Assembly (NCBI GenBank): GCA_963965975.1
Contig: OZ014411.1
Span: 15,396,446-15,460,445 of the forward strand
Direction: 5' to 3'
Origin: Xestospongia bergquistia
Taxonomy: Eukaryota > Porifera > Demospongiae > Haplosclerida > Petrosiidae
DNA: 64,000 nucleotides
Of this stretch, positions 1 through 15,700 are shown piece by piece. A model generated the notes under the pieces. That model did not search any database. It was not told where the DNA came from and worked only from the letters and a program-made list of their open reading frames with translations. Position numbers and translations under genes: made by a program. How positions within the stretch are numbered: position 1 is the first letter of the stretch; the number at the start of each line of letters is the position of its first letter.

Positions 1-147
1 ATTCATAGTAATATATTACTATTACTATTACTATCACTGGCTGAATTCATAGTAATATATTACTATTACTATTACTATCACTGGCTGAATTCATAGTAAT
101 ATATTACTATTACTATTACTTTGAAGTCTATTACTATTACTATTACT
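1..147. repeat. 44-bp tandem repeat plus TTACTA-rich tract
   Basis: A 44-bp unit starting ATTCATAGTAATATATTACT and ending CACTGGCTGA is present about 2.5 times from base 1, followed by further ATTACT triplet runs to about 147. Similar (TATTAC)n runs recur at 395-414, 433-450 and 465-497. The array may continue beyond the left edge of the window. Confidence 0.85.
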
Positions 148-510
148 TCACAACACAGTTAAGATTTTGTAATTTGTATTTAAGAAATTAAATCAAGCAG
201 TTGTAACATAACTAACTATTAGTTTTTGAAATACAGAGTCACTCAGGGAGCACCTGTCAGGTCGGAAAATACCTGCTATACCTTGCTAACTGATCAGAGA
301 GTCAGAGACATAAGCTAAAGTGCTAACTAACACAACATAGGACTAAACAGGAATGTAATAGAAATGTAATATGAAATTACATATTACTTTCCCTTCTATT
401 ACTATTACTATTACACCACTATTTTCAAACATATATTACTATTACTATTAAATGAAAAAATGTAATCGTTACTATTACTATTACATATTACTATTATCCC
501 AGGCCTGTCA

Positions 511-626
<116 letters not shown>

Positions 627-633
627 CACTTAT

Positions 634-729
634 TTCATTAATAAGACCTAGATTGGCTTTTTCCTGGGTTAAAATTGAATATAAGTCTTGCTATCTCTTC
701 TTTGCTGCTAATGTGACTGGAGTAGCCTC
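634..729 (-). pseudogene. Broken type-B ankyrin exon
   Basis: Aligns with the other type-B exons (GSTPV-LA-KK...GANLD-VNA pattern) but is one codon short (96 nt), carries an in-frame TAG directly after the KKR residues, and the 5' splice site reads ATAAGTG where the intact copies have GTAAGTG. The acceptor TTTAG is intact. If spliced in, it would end the protein. More likely it is skipped or marks the dead 3' end of the array. Confidence 0.75.
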
Positions 730-3700
730 CTAAATATATTATAAAAACACTCTCTATATGCACTAATAGAATGTATCATAACGTTTGTACAATATCTACT
801 GTAACAATAATATCATCAAGACAAAGAAACCTTTAATAATTCTATATAGTGTATAGTCTATAATAGACACACCATATAGAATTGTTGACAATACATTATG
901 AATGTAAATTTGACACTTGACACTAGCAAAAGCTATTTATTATTTTGTTGCATAGAGGATAGATCTAGTTTCACTGACAAAGACAATCATCTTTTTCTCG
1001 CATCTTTTTTTATCACAAACACTTAAACACCTTTTTCACTGAAAGTATATTCAATGATTACTTTCTTATTTTTAGTTAAATCTTATGCAAAGATTTGAGC
1101 TATATATTTTGTTATGCTTTACTTTTTTTACATAAATCTGAAGAGGTGTACCTAGTGTTTGGTCTAGTCTTATGTTTAGTTAATATGTGTTCACAGATGT
1201 AGATTAAGCATTAGAGTAAAACATACTCATTCTCATGATCTGAATTACCTTAGTGATAACATTGATATCAGCTCCATGGTTGACAAGTACTTCAACAATG
1301 TCTGTATGTCCTTCATAACTTGCATAATGAAGGGCTGCCCAGCCTTCCTATTATAGAAACAAGCAAACAATCAACTATTAGACTGTTAACACATTACAAT
1401 AACGCTACAAACATATATAGACCCCAAAATATCTAAAGAGTTAAATCTTTACAATTTATCAAGATATATCAAACTACACTTGTGGACTGTCTACATGTAA
1501 GTCATTTATGAATATATTACAAGTCAATCATTATTTTCTAAAAAGTCTTTTTAAAAGGTATTGCTATTAATTTAATGAAAATCAAGATGATTTAAGTACA
1601 TATACCTTAAGGACAGGTTTAATTACGAGTACTTAATTTTGTGATTTGGCTACCCCTCACATTTTGCTGGTACTAATAATTGCGGAATTGCAAAAAAATC
1701 AACTACACCCACTAATTATACCAAAAGTTAATGTTCTTCAACAATAGTATTATTGTATAACCAACAATAATTATTATTACAATCAGTTAATAAGATAATA
1801 TCTTATTGTGTCATTATTTCATGAAATGGGTCTTCAGGTGGTACATACACACATTCAATGTTTAGTTCATCGAGCCGCTCCTTGACTTTGTCAGTCATCT
1901 GCCCTCTGAAAACATCCCAAACGAGTAAAGCCTTTTGATCCATAGGAAGCTTTAGCTCCTCTCGCTTTTTGGTGACATAAGGTGATATGATCTCATCTAT
2001 CAGCTGAAAAAAATCGACAGTGCCTTGACAAGTACGAGACTCTAGTTGGCGAGAAGTACAAAGACCCAGTGGATGGCAAATTTGAAGATGCAACAGACTC
2101 TATACTACAAAGATTGAAGGAGCCAGAAGACTGTGGAGAAGATACGGACTCGAACTCTGACCTTGACATAGACCATGCATAGTTGTTTCTAATTAATCGA
2201 AAATTCGAAATTACGTTTATGAAATATTATATATTCGCGGGTATTAAGTATTGCGATTTTGACCTAAATCGCAAAATTCGCAATTAATAGTACCCATTAT
2301 TAAATCTATCCCTAAGGTAGTGCAATATAAGGGCTTGGAATATGAGAATGAGACACAAAGATATAATCATTACGATATAGTTAAGCAAACACTTCAGCAG
2401 CTGATAAGAAATATACCATGTAACTCTTAATAGCACTTTACTTATCAATTATTGTCATGACTCTGTCAGTACATTCTGCACATCTTTACTATAATAACCA
2501 ACATTACCTGACTGATTATTATATCTCACTAGCTATAGCTTATTAATATTCTACATATTGGAAACAAACAAGGCCACTTTAATAATGACTTGCTAACAAT
2601 ACCACTAAGCATACCAAGTAGAACTGACCGATATATTGGTACTGTAATCATACTGAACATTAAAATGCTCAATTATGTGTAAATTTATAAATCCACAATA
2701 CCACTTGATAAGCCTTTTAGTACAACACTATATTACAAATCAAAGAAAATATTAAGCTAAGCAAGTATTGTTTTGTATGACCTTGATTGTTATGTTATGT
2801 GAGTGCTTAAATTAATTGTTAATAAATTGATGATATTGTGATTTTTATCATTGTTTGGTGTCCAATAGAATAAATAGGGAAATTGTTTTAAGCATATTTA
2901 ATAAAATTTAAAATTTTTTATAGTATTCTAAAAACGTTTTGTATCCCATTCAATTTCTGGTATTCATTTAATTTGAACTTTATTACAACAGTATTGTAAT
3001 TGATGACTGTATTATAAGATAAATTACTTTCACATCATCTTCAGATATAGAGAATTAGTGGTACAAGATACGCTATAAACACTTACTGCATTAACAATGT
3101 CTAGATTAGCGCCTTTCTTGGTTAACATCAAAACAATATTTTTGTATCCCTTCTTTGTTGCTATTATAACTGCTGTAGATCCCTCCTAAAGATATAAAAA
3201 TCTCATAATTGCTAGCCAATAAACTACAAAATCATCAGATGACAAGTTATTGTACCATAAACAATAATGAAATAAAAAAAACAGATTAAAATAGATACAA
3301 TCACAACAATGCATTGAATAAAATTAAAATTTTATTGCATTATGTCAAACCTACCCCCTATTGTAATGTTAAAGAAAACATCCAGATGACAAGTTATTGA
3401 ACCATAAACAATAATGAAATCAAAAAAAGAGATTAAAATAGATATAATCACAACAAAGCATTGAATAAAATTAAAATTATATTACTTTATGTCACACCTA
3501 CCCGCTATTGTAATGTTAAAGAAAACATCCAGATGACAAGTTATTGTAACATAAACAATAATGAAAAATTAAAATAGATACAACCACAACAATGAATGAA
3601 ATAAATCTAAAATTATATTACATTATGTCAAACCTACCCGCTATTGTAATGTTAAAGAAAACATCCAGATGACAAGTTATTGTACCATAAACAATAATGA

Positions 3701-6700
3701 AAAAAAAAAGATTAAAATAGATACAATCACAACAATGCATTGAATAAAATTAAAATTATATTACATTATGTCAAACCTACTCGCTATTGTAATGTTAAAG
3801 AAAACATCCAGATGACAAGTTATTGCAACATAAACAATAATGAAATCAAAAAAAGAGATTAAAATAGATATAATCACAACAAAGCATTGAATAAAATTAA
3901 AATTATATTACTTTATGTCACACCTACCCGCTATTGTAATGTTAAAGAAAACATCCAGATGACAAGTTATTGTACCATAAACGATAATGAAATCAAAAAA
4001 AAATTAAAATAGATACAACCACAACAATGAATGAAATAAATCTAAAATTATATTACATTATGTCAAACCTACCCGCTATTGTAATGTTAAAGAAAACATC
4101 CAGATGACAAGTTATTGTACCATAAACAATAATGAAAAAAAAAAGATTAAAATAGATACAATCACAACAATGCATTCAATAAAATTAAAATTATATTACA
4201 TTATGTCAAACCTACTCGCTATTGTAATGTTAAAGAAAACATCCAGATGACAAGTTTTTGTACCATAAACAATAATGAAAGCCAAAATGATTAAAATAAA
4301 TACAATCACAACAATGCATTGAATAAAATTAAAATTATATTACATTATGTCACACTTACCTCATACTTGTATTAGATTATAGAGTTAAGGAAACATCCAG
4401 ATGACAAGTTATTGTACCATAAACAATAATGAAATCAAAAAAAAATTAAAATAGATACAACCACAACAATGAATGAAATAAATCTAAAGTTATATTACAT
4501 TATGTCAAACCTACCCGCTATTGTAATGTTAAAGAAAACATCCAGATGACAAGTTATTGTACCATAAACAATAATGAAAAAAAAAAGATTAAAATAGATA
4601 CAATCACAACAATGCACGAAATAAAATTAAAATTATATTACATTATGTCAAACCTACTCGCTATTGTAATGTTAAAGAAACATCCAGATGACAAGTTATT
4701 GCAACATAAACAATAATGAAATAAAAAAAAAAGATTAAAATAGATACAATCACAACAATGCATTCAATAAAATTAAAATTATATTACATTATGTCAAACC
4801 TACTCGCTATTGTAATGTTAAAGAAAACATCCAGATGACAAGTTTTTGTACCATAAACAATAATGAAAGCCAAAATGATTAAAATAAATACAATCACAAC
4901 AATGTATTGAATAAAATTAAAATTATATTACATTATGTCACACTTACCTCATACTTGTATTAGATTATAGAGTTAAGGAAACATCCAGATGACAAGTTAT
5001 TGTACCATAAACAATAATGAAAGCAAAAAGAGATTAAAATAGATACACTTACTTCATACTTGTATTAGTTAAGGACACATTCAGATGACAAGTTATTGTG
5101 CCAAAAACAATAATGAAAGCAAAAAAGATTAAAATAGATACAATCACAACAATGTATTGAATAAAATTAAAATTATATTATATTATGTCACACTTACCCC
5201 CGACTTATATTAGATTGTAGAGTTAGGGACACATCCAGATGACAAGTTATTGTACCACAAACAATAGTGAAAGCAAAAAGGATTAAAATAAGAGTTAGAG
5301 TAAAACATGCTCATTCTCATGATCTGAATTACCGTAGTAACAACATTGATATCAGCTCCATGGTTGACAAGTACTTCAACAATATCTATATCTCCTTGAT
5401 AACTTGCCAAGTGAAGAGCTGCCTGTCCATGCTATTATTGAAAAAACAAATTAATTATTAATTAGACTACTAACACAACAACAACAACAAAAGTACAAAC
5501 ATACACTGACTCAAAATAGTATCTTGTGTTATATTCTCCTATTTGTCATTATATATATCATAGTCATCATCAGTAAGTCGATTGTACATTTCTTATTATT
5601 AAATTTTCTTTTTTAAAAGAAGTCTGCACAGGTATTCTCATTAATTTAGTGAAGATCAAGATGCTTTAAAGTAAATATAGTGTAATGTAAGGGACTTATA
5701 AATAAGACGCATACATAAAATTATTAGAATTTAAGTCTACAATATTAAGCAAACAGTCCAGCAAAAGCAATGTTTCATATCATGACCTTGACTGTTATAT
5801 TGTATGAGAACTTGAATTAATTATTAATAAATTAATAAAAACATTTATATTATGCCATCCAGTAAGAATAAATAGGAAAATTGATTACACCATATGTTAT
5901 AAAATTTGTAAATTTTGGTAATATTATAAAAATGTTTGTACACTGATCCAATTCCAGTATTCATTTATTTTCACATTCTTAAAAAATAATTCAAGTTTTA
6001 TCATAAGAGTATTGTAACAAATGACTATCTTTTAAGGAATATATTGACATTTTATCTTCAGTTAAAAGGCTTTATAATACAAGATATGTTATGAACACTT
6101 ACTGCATTGACAAGATCTAGATTAGCTCTATTCTTTGATAAAATTAAAACAGCTTTTTTGCATCTATTCTTTGCTGCTAACATAACTGGTGTAGATCCCT
6201 CCTAAATATATAATAACAACCTCATAAAAATTATGTTAGGCAATACACTACAACATAACAGCGCACACCATCTCTAGTAACATTAGTTTATATTTATTAC
6301 ATGTGTATACAAGTAGTATTACTAACATAAATAACATTGCAAAATATCAGTCACATCAACCACTTTTATGTTAAAAAAAGCCACAAAGCCACTCTCAACA
6401 ACTTTTACAATAGTGTCATCAATACAAACAACACTCAAATATATACATAGTCTTTACTTCACAATAGACATGTTTTGTTAGCATAACATTTTTAAAATAA
6501 AAATTTGACATTTCATTGTAGTCTGTGATCATAAAAATTACTTATTTCTTAGTAGTATAGAAGAAGAACTAGCATTCCTTACAAACTTGTAAGGGACACA
6601 ATCACATGACAAGTAATAAAGCACCAGGAAACAAAGAAAAAATTAAGCAGACACCAATGCATTGAATAAGTTTTAACAAAAAAATAATAAAATACTCAAT

Positions 6701-9700
6701 TGACAGGACTGTATTTCATACACTTAAAAATTATACAAAATTGTTGCTGTATATATTTGGTATGCTTTGCTATGTTTACAAAAATTTGAAAACAGTATGA
6801 ATGTTCAGGTGCTTCCTTGTTAATGTAACAAAATTGTAGTAAATATATGTTAATCTAGTATTATTATATTTATGCAATATCTAGTTGATATTTGCTTACA
6901 CATGCAACTTAAATATTAGAGTAAAACATACTCATTCTCATGATCTGAATTACCTTGGAAACGATATTCATATCAGCTCCATGGTTGACAAGTACTTCAA
7001 TGATATCTATATGTCCTTGATCACTTGCATAATGAAGGGCTGTCCAGCCTTTCTATTAAAGAAATGAACAAACAATAATCTTTTAATTAGACCACTAAAA
7101 CACTACAATAACATCCAAACATTATGGAGAGACATTCCTTCTCTAAATTTAATTAATTGCATTCTCTGTCTATTAATTTTTGCTAGGCAGGAAAATGTTT
7201 GCTGTCATGTTCTACCAGGATGGTAGCTCCAATGTGAATACATCATCCAACTGTTTTCAGTACATAATATTCTTTGATCTGGCAAACTTGAGTATAGGTT
7301 ATTTGTGAGGATTTTTTGAGAGTAATAATTATTCTTTCTGATTTTGTTTTGGTTCCCACTTACTTGTCAGGTTGGTGTGAGATACTAATGTCTTAGCTGC
7401 ATAGAAAGGAATGTACTATAATTGAATTCAGTTAAGGTAAGCAATAACTGAATTTGTCCTATGGTTACTAAGTGTTCACTCCATATAGTGGTATACCTGG
7501 TATGTTATCAATGATACTATCAATGTTGTCTAGTTTGGCTAATAGTTTTCTTATTTTGTGTACAAATGTGGCTGCAGAGTTCATCATCCTGAAGGCATCT
7601 TTAGAAACTCTTAGGAGCTGTCTTGTGTCATAAAAGCTGTTATAAAAATGTCTGCTTTGGCTGTTGGGACTTGCCAGTGTCCCTTACTCAAATCAATCTT
7701 GGAGAAATGTTTATCTTTACCGACTTTATGGAATATATTTTCAAGCAACCATCATGAAGTCTGGATCAAATACAGTGATTTCATTTAACTTTAGCTGGTT
7801 AAAGCTGTCTTTTTTCAAATGACCACTATGGTGTATGTCATTGTTGCTCATGATATCCTTTATTTTAAATTGGATCTTTCTACTGTATCATTAGCTTATT
7901 ACGTTCAGTAGAACAGGGTCTCAAGATTGGAACTCTCAGACTTCTGCCTTTCTGTCATAGTTGTGCTTGTATCTTTTGAGATTTGTAAGGTTCCTCCTGT
8001 ACAATCTTCAAAGTGTCATCCAATATTTCATTTTCATTTCAAAAAACATACAGGTAGCTATTTTTCGCCTTGGGTTGATAAACGTTTTGTTCATAGCTCT
8101 CGTAGGACAAGTACTGGACTGTGGCTGTACAGAATTGAAAGCGGCAAACATGTGAACTATTGGGGGATCTCATTAACCACAGTAGCAGGTGAGTACAACA
8201 GTGCCATTGTTTGGGTTGCACAATCTTTTTGACATATTATTGGAGGTGTCATTGAACTTCTTAACTAAACCAATTTCACATAGGATGATAATGGATGAAT
8301 ATGAGCTGTTGAAATCTTAGGAACTGAGATATTCCGTCACTCATTCTGAGACAAACTGGGTAACCATGTCACCTTAGTTTTTTTTGGTAAACCTAATCAA
8401 CTTATTTGTTAACCAGTGCTTCTGCTACAACTTCTGGGCTGATTTTTAAAAGGCATAGCCTCAGGGTATCTTGTAACATAATCTACCGAGATGATTATGT
8501 AATGGTGACTATGAGGATGGTGTATTTGGCTTACTATATCAACTGCAGCTTTTTTGAAAGATATATGAAGTGGTGATATTTTTTATAGTGGGACTTTTGG
8601 AACATTTTATTATGTATTGTTTTCAGACAAATATCACAAGTTTACAAAAAGTTATTACACCTCTTTTTATTCCCTGCCTCAAGGGAATATTCTGAGGGTC
8701 TTGCAGGTGATATTTCTGACAAACCAGCTGATGACAATTGATGATGGAGTTAATGGACCATTTCTATCATTAGATGACATAATGCCATAGGTACTATGAC
8801 TATGTGGAGAGATTTGGTGCTGTCCACTTTTGTATGTGCAAATATTCAGTAAAGAATGCCTATTTTTCTTTGAATACACTATCTACTCTACTTTGGTTTG
8901 GAATTGACAGAACAGTTCATTGTAATTTTGATGTGATTTGTCCTAACTTTATAAGCATGTCCTTTTTCTTTGGACATGTCATCCTGTAAAGGCATTGTAG
9001 ATGGAGCAAGAGGTTGATATTTTGCCCCTCATGGTTTAGGCCATCAGGAGCTCTAATTCCATGAGTATTACTACCTTTATTGATGTCATAGACAAACATA
9101 GAGTTTCGACATCTTCAATAAGATAGGCTGTGTCGACTTTGATTTTAGACAATGTGGTTCTCTGTATGATGTTGTCAGTCAGGAGCACAAAAATGAATTT
9201 ACTGGTATATTTTGTCATTGCTCACAAAGGCTTTCTTTACTACAATTCCACTGCAACCAGTGGCTCTGATGGTATCAATACTTATGTCTCCAATTCTTAC
9301 TTTCTCTACTGGCATTTTGCCAATGAAATAAAGTTGTGGTTGAATACAGGCACTGCTTACTAGTAGTAATTTTTTTCTACATGTTCATTGTCTGTTATAC
9401 TTGACTTTATCTATTCTTCTGTTGAAACGTTGGAAGGCTCTATTTGCACAAGGCAACTAGCGCATATCTCAATTTTTTGCATTCTTTGAGGTCATTTTTT
9501 CCTCCATCAAGTGAGGCATGTGTTTGTTCCACAAAATTTATTTTCAACAACATATAATATTGTTATTACAAGAAAGGTGTATATTGAGTTCACAAACAAA
9601 CACTAAATTATGATAATAGTATAATTCAAAGAAAAATACAAAGTTAAAGAAGTCATGCTTCATATTATGACTTTGACTATTATATTTGTGTATGCACTTG

Positions 9701-12700
9701 ACTTCATTATTAATAAATTCATAAATTGTGATTTTTTTATAACCTGCTGATATCCATTAAGTAGGAAAATTGATTACTGTACATGTTGTAAATTTATACT
9801 TTTTCTAAAGTTTTAAAAAATGTTTTGGACGCTATTCTAATTCCATTATCAGTTGTCTTTCACATTCTTAAAAAAATAATTTCAACCTTTATTATAGCAG
9901 TATTGTAACTGATGACACTCTTTTAAGAAAAAATTAATTACATTTTATCTTCAGTTGTAAAGACTTTGTCATATAACATATATACATGAACACTTACTGC
10001 ATTAACAATGTCTAGATTAGCCCCTTTCTTAATTAAAATCAAAACAACATCCTTGTATCCCTTCTTTACAGCTAACAAAACTGGTGTAGATCCATCCTAA
10101 ATATATAATAATAACCAAATAATTGTCAGCAATATAATACATTGTAAGATTGCACAATACTACAGTAACATTTTTTTATATGTATTCTATTTGTACACTA
10201 GTAATATATACAATATATACAAAATTACAAAGTATTACATTGATACACAATTTGATACTATCATCTTATGAAGACACCATACAAATTAGAGGTGATAACT
10301 TAATCATAAACATGAAAACGAAAAAAAATGCTTTAAAAAAATGACAACATTGTATTTAAGAAATTAGACATTATTATATTAACAACAATTATACTGTAAA
10401 GGACATTATGATGACAAGAACTTACAGCAACACAAATGTGTATGGAAAAACAATTGAGTTTAAAAAATGACTACAATGAATTGAATGAATTTAGAAATAA
10501 AATTACATTATATCACACAACCATCTATTGTTAAAGGACACATTCAGATTAAAAGATATCACAGTGAAAACAATTTGGAAGCAAAAAAGATTTAAAATCA
10601 CAAAAAATGCATTGAATAAAATTAAAATTATATTGCATAATGTCAAACCTACCTCCTATTGTAATGTTAAAGGAAACATCCAGATGACAAGTTGTTGTAC
10701 CATAAACAATAATGAAAGCAAAAAGATTAAATAGATACAATTACAACAATGCACAAAATAAAATTAAAATTATATTACATTATGTCAAACCTACCTAAAG
10801 TTAAAGAAAACATTCAGATGACAAGTTATTGGACCATGAACAATAATGAAAGCCAAAATGATTAAAATAGATACAATCACAACAATGCATTGAATAAAAT
10901 TAAAATTATATTACATTATGTCACACTTACCTCATACTTGTATTAGATTATAGAGTTAAGGACACATCCAGATGACAAGTTATTGTACCATAAACAATAA
11001 TGAAATCAAAAAAGATTAAAATAGATACAATCACAACATGCATTGAATAAAATAAAAAATATATTGCATAATGTCAAACCTACTTCCTATTGTAATGTTA
11101 AGAGAAACATCCAGATGACAAGTTATTGTATCATAAACAATAATGAAAGCAAAAAAGATTAAAATAGATACAATCACAACAATGCACGAAATAAAATTAA
11201 AATTATATTACATTATGTCACACCTACCCGCTATCATAATGTTAAAGGAAACATCCAGATGACAAGTTATTGAACCATAAACAATAATGAAAGCAAAAAA
11301 GATTAAAATAGATACAATCACAACAATGCATTCAATAAAATTAAAATTATATTACATTATGTCAAACCTACCGACTATTGTAATGTTAAAGAAAACATCC
11401 AGATGACAAGTTATTGTACCATGAACAATAATGAAAGCAAAAAAGATTAAAATAGATACAATCACAACAATACATTGAATAAAATTAAAATTATATTACA
11501 TTATGTCTCACTTTCAAATACTTAAATCAGATTATAGAGTTAAGGAAACATCCAGATGACGAGGTTATTGTACCATAAACAATAATGAAAGCAAAAAAGA
11601 TTAAAATAGATACAATCACAACAATGCATTGAATAAAATTAAAAATATATTGCATAATGTCAAACCTACTTCCTATTATAATGTTAAGAGAAACATCCAG
11701 ATGACAAGTTATTGTACCATAAACAATAATGAAAGCAAAAAAGATTAAAATAGATACAATCACAACAATGCATTGAATAAAATTAAAAATATATTACATT
11801 ATGTCAAACCTACCGACTATTGTAATGTTAAAGAAAACATCCAGATGACAAATTATTGTACCATAGACAATAATGAAAGCAAAAAAGATTAAAATAGATA
11901 CAATCACAACAATGCATTGAATAAAATTAAAATTATATTACATTATGTCAAACCTACCGACTATTGTAATGTTAAAGAAAACATCGAGATGACAAGTTAT
12001 TGTACCATGAACAATAATGAAAGCAAAAAAGATTAAAATAGATACAATCACAACAATACATTGAATAAAATTAAAATTATATTACATTATGTCTCACTTT
12101 CAAATACTTAAATCAGATTATAGAGTTAAGGAAACATCCAGATGACGAGGTTATTGTACCATAAACAATAATGAAAGCAAAAAAGATTAAAATAGATACA
12201 ATCACAACAATGCATTGAATAAAATTAAAATTATATTACATTATGTCACACTTACCTCATACTTGTATTAGATTATAGAGTTAAGGAAACATCCAGATGA
12301 CAAGTTATTGTACCATAAACAATAATGAAATCAAAAAAGATTAAAATAGATACTATCACAACAATGCATTCAATAAAATTAAAATTATATTACGTTATTT
12401 CACACCTACCCCCTATTGTAATGTTAAAGAAAACATCCAGATGACAAGTTATTGTGCCATAAACAATAATGAAAGCAAAAAAGATTAAAATAGATACAAT
12501 CACAACAATGCATTCAATAAAATTAAAATTATATTACATTATGTCACACCTACCCCCTATTGTAATGATAAAGAAAACATCCAGATGACAAGTTATTGAA
12601 CCATAAACAATAATGAAAGCAAAAAAGATTAAAATAGATACAATCACAACAATGCACTGAATAAAATTAAAATTATATTACATTATGTCAAACTTACCGA

Positions 12701-15700
12701 CTATTGTAATGTTAAAGAAAACATCCAGATGACAAGTTATTGTATCATAAGCAATAATGAAAGCAAAAAAGATTAAAATAGATACAATGACAACAATGCA
12801 TTGAATAAAATTAAAATTATATTACATTATGTCAAACTTACCGACTATTGTAATGTTAAAGAAAACATCCAGATGACAAGTTATTGTACCATAAGCAATA
12901 ATGAAAGCAAAAAAGATTAAAATAGATACAATCACAACAATGAATTCAATAAAATTAAAATTATATTACATTATGTCAAACCTACCAGCTATTGTAATGT
13001 TAAAGAAAACATCCAGATGACAAGTTATTGAACCATAAACAATAATGAAAGCAAAAAAGATTAAAATAGATACAATCACAACAATGCATTCAATAAAATT
13101 AAAATTATATTACATTATGTCAAACCTACCGACTATTGTAATGTTAAAGAAAACATCCAGATGACAAGTTATTGTACCATAAACAATAATGAAAGCAAAA
13201 AGATTAAAATAGATACAATCACAACAATGCATTGAATAAAATTAAAATTATATTACATTATGTCAAACCTACCTCCTATTGTAATGTTAAAGAAAACATC
13301 CAGATGACAAGTTATTGTATCATAAGCAATAATGAAAGCAAAAAAGATTAAAATAGATACAATCACAACAATGCATTGAATAAAATTAAAATTATATTAC
13401 ATTATGTCAAACTTACCGACTATTGTAATGTTAAAGAAAACATCCAGATGACAAGTTATTGTACCATAAGCAATAATGAAAGCAAAAAAGATTAAAATAG
13501 ATACAATCACAACAATGCATTCAATAAAATTAAAATTATATTACATTATGTCACACCTACCCCCTATTGTAATGTTAAAGAAAACATCCAGATGACAAGT
13601 TATTGTACCATAAACAATAATGAAAGCAAAAAAGATTAAAATAGATACAATCACAACAATGTATTGAATAAAATTAAAATGTTATTACATTATGTCACAC
13701 CTACTGGCTATTGTAATGTTAAAGAAACATCCAGATGACAAGTTATTGTATCATAAACAATAATGAAAGCAAAAAAGATTAAAATAGATACAATCACAAC
13801 AATGCATTGAATAAAATTAAAATTATATTACATTATGTCGCACATACCCGCTATTGTAATGTTAAAGAAAACATCCAGATGACAAGTCATTGTACCATAA
13901 ACAATAATGAAAGGAAAAAAGATTAAAATAGATACAATCACAACAATGCATTCAATAAAATTAAAATTATATTACATTATGTCAAACTTACCGACTATTG
14001 GTAATGTTAAGAGAAACATCCAGATGACAAGTCATTGTACCATAAACAATAATGAAAGCAAAAAAGATTAAAATAGATACAATCACAACAATGCATTGAA
14101 TAAAATTAAAATTATATTGCATAATGTCAAACCTACCTCCTATTGTAATGTTAAGAGAAACATCCAGATGACAAGTCATTGTACCATAAACAATAATGAA
14201 AGCAAAAAAGATTAAAATAGATACAATCACAACAATGCATTGAATAAAATTAAAATTATATTACATTATGTCAAACTTACCGACTATTGGTAATGTTAAA
14301 GGAAACATCCAGATGACAAGTTATTGTACCATAAACAACAATGAAAGCAAAAAAGATTAAAATAGATACAATCACAACAATGCATTGAATAAAATTAAAA
14401 TTATATTACATTATGTCAAACTTACCGACTATTGTAATGTTCAAGGAAACATCCAGATGACAAGTTATTGTACCATAAACAATAATGAAAGCCAAAAAGG
14501 TTAAAATAGATACAATTACAACAATGCATTGAATAAAATTAAAATTATATTACATTATCTCAAACCTACCGACTATTGCAATGTTAAAGAAAACATCCAG
14601 ATGACAAGTTGTTGTATCAAAGACAATAATAAAGGCAAAAAAGATTAAAATAGATACAATAACAACAATGTATTGAATAAAATTAAAATTATATTACATT
14701 AAGTCACACCTACCGGCTATTGTAATGTTAAAGAAAACATCCAGATGACAAGTTATTGTATCATAAACAATAATGAAAGCAAAAAAGATTAAAATAGATA
14801 CAATCACAACAATGCATTGAATAAAATTAAAATTATATTACATTATGTCAAACTTACCGACTATTGTAATGTTAAAGAAAACATCCAGATGACAAGTTAT
14901 AGTACCATAAGCAATAATGAAAGCAAAAAATATTAAAATAGATACAATCACAACAATGCATTCAATAAAATTAAAATTATATTACATTATGTCAAACTTA
15001 CCGACTATTGTAATGTTAAAGAAAACATACAGATGACAAGTTATTGTACCATAAACAATAATGAAAGCAAAAAGATTAAAATAGATACAATAAAAACAAT
15101 GCATTGAATAAAATTAAAATTATATTACATTATGTCACACCTACCCCCTATTGTAATGTTAAAGAAAACATCCAGATGACAAGTTATTGAACCATAAACA
15201 ATAATGAAAGCAAAAAAGATTAAAATAGATACAATCACAACAATGCATTGAATAAAATTAAAATTATATTACATTATGTCAAACTTACCGACTATTGTAA
15301 TGTTAAAGAAAACATCCAGATGACAAGTTATTGTACCATAAACAATAATGAAAGCAAAAAGATTAAAATAGATACAATCACAACAATGCATTGAATAAAA
15401 TTAAAATTATATTACTTTATGTCAAACCTACCTCCTATTGTAATGTTAAAGAAAACATCCAGATGACAAGTTATTGTATCATAAACAATAATGAAAGCAA
15501 AAAAGATTAAAATAGATACAATCACAACAATGTATTGAATAAAATTAAAATGTTATTACATTATGTCACACCTACCGGCTATTGTAATGTTAAAGAAACA
15601 TCCAGATGACAAGTTATTGTATCATAAACAATAATGAAAGCAAAAAAGATTAAAATAGATACAATCACAGCAATGCATTGAATAAAATTAAAATTATATT

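Noticed and set aside
7927..8232. 101-codon plus-strand frame
   Set aside because: Antisense to the Gypsy integrase C-terminal region, which is clearly on the minus strand.
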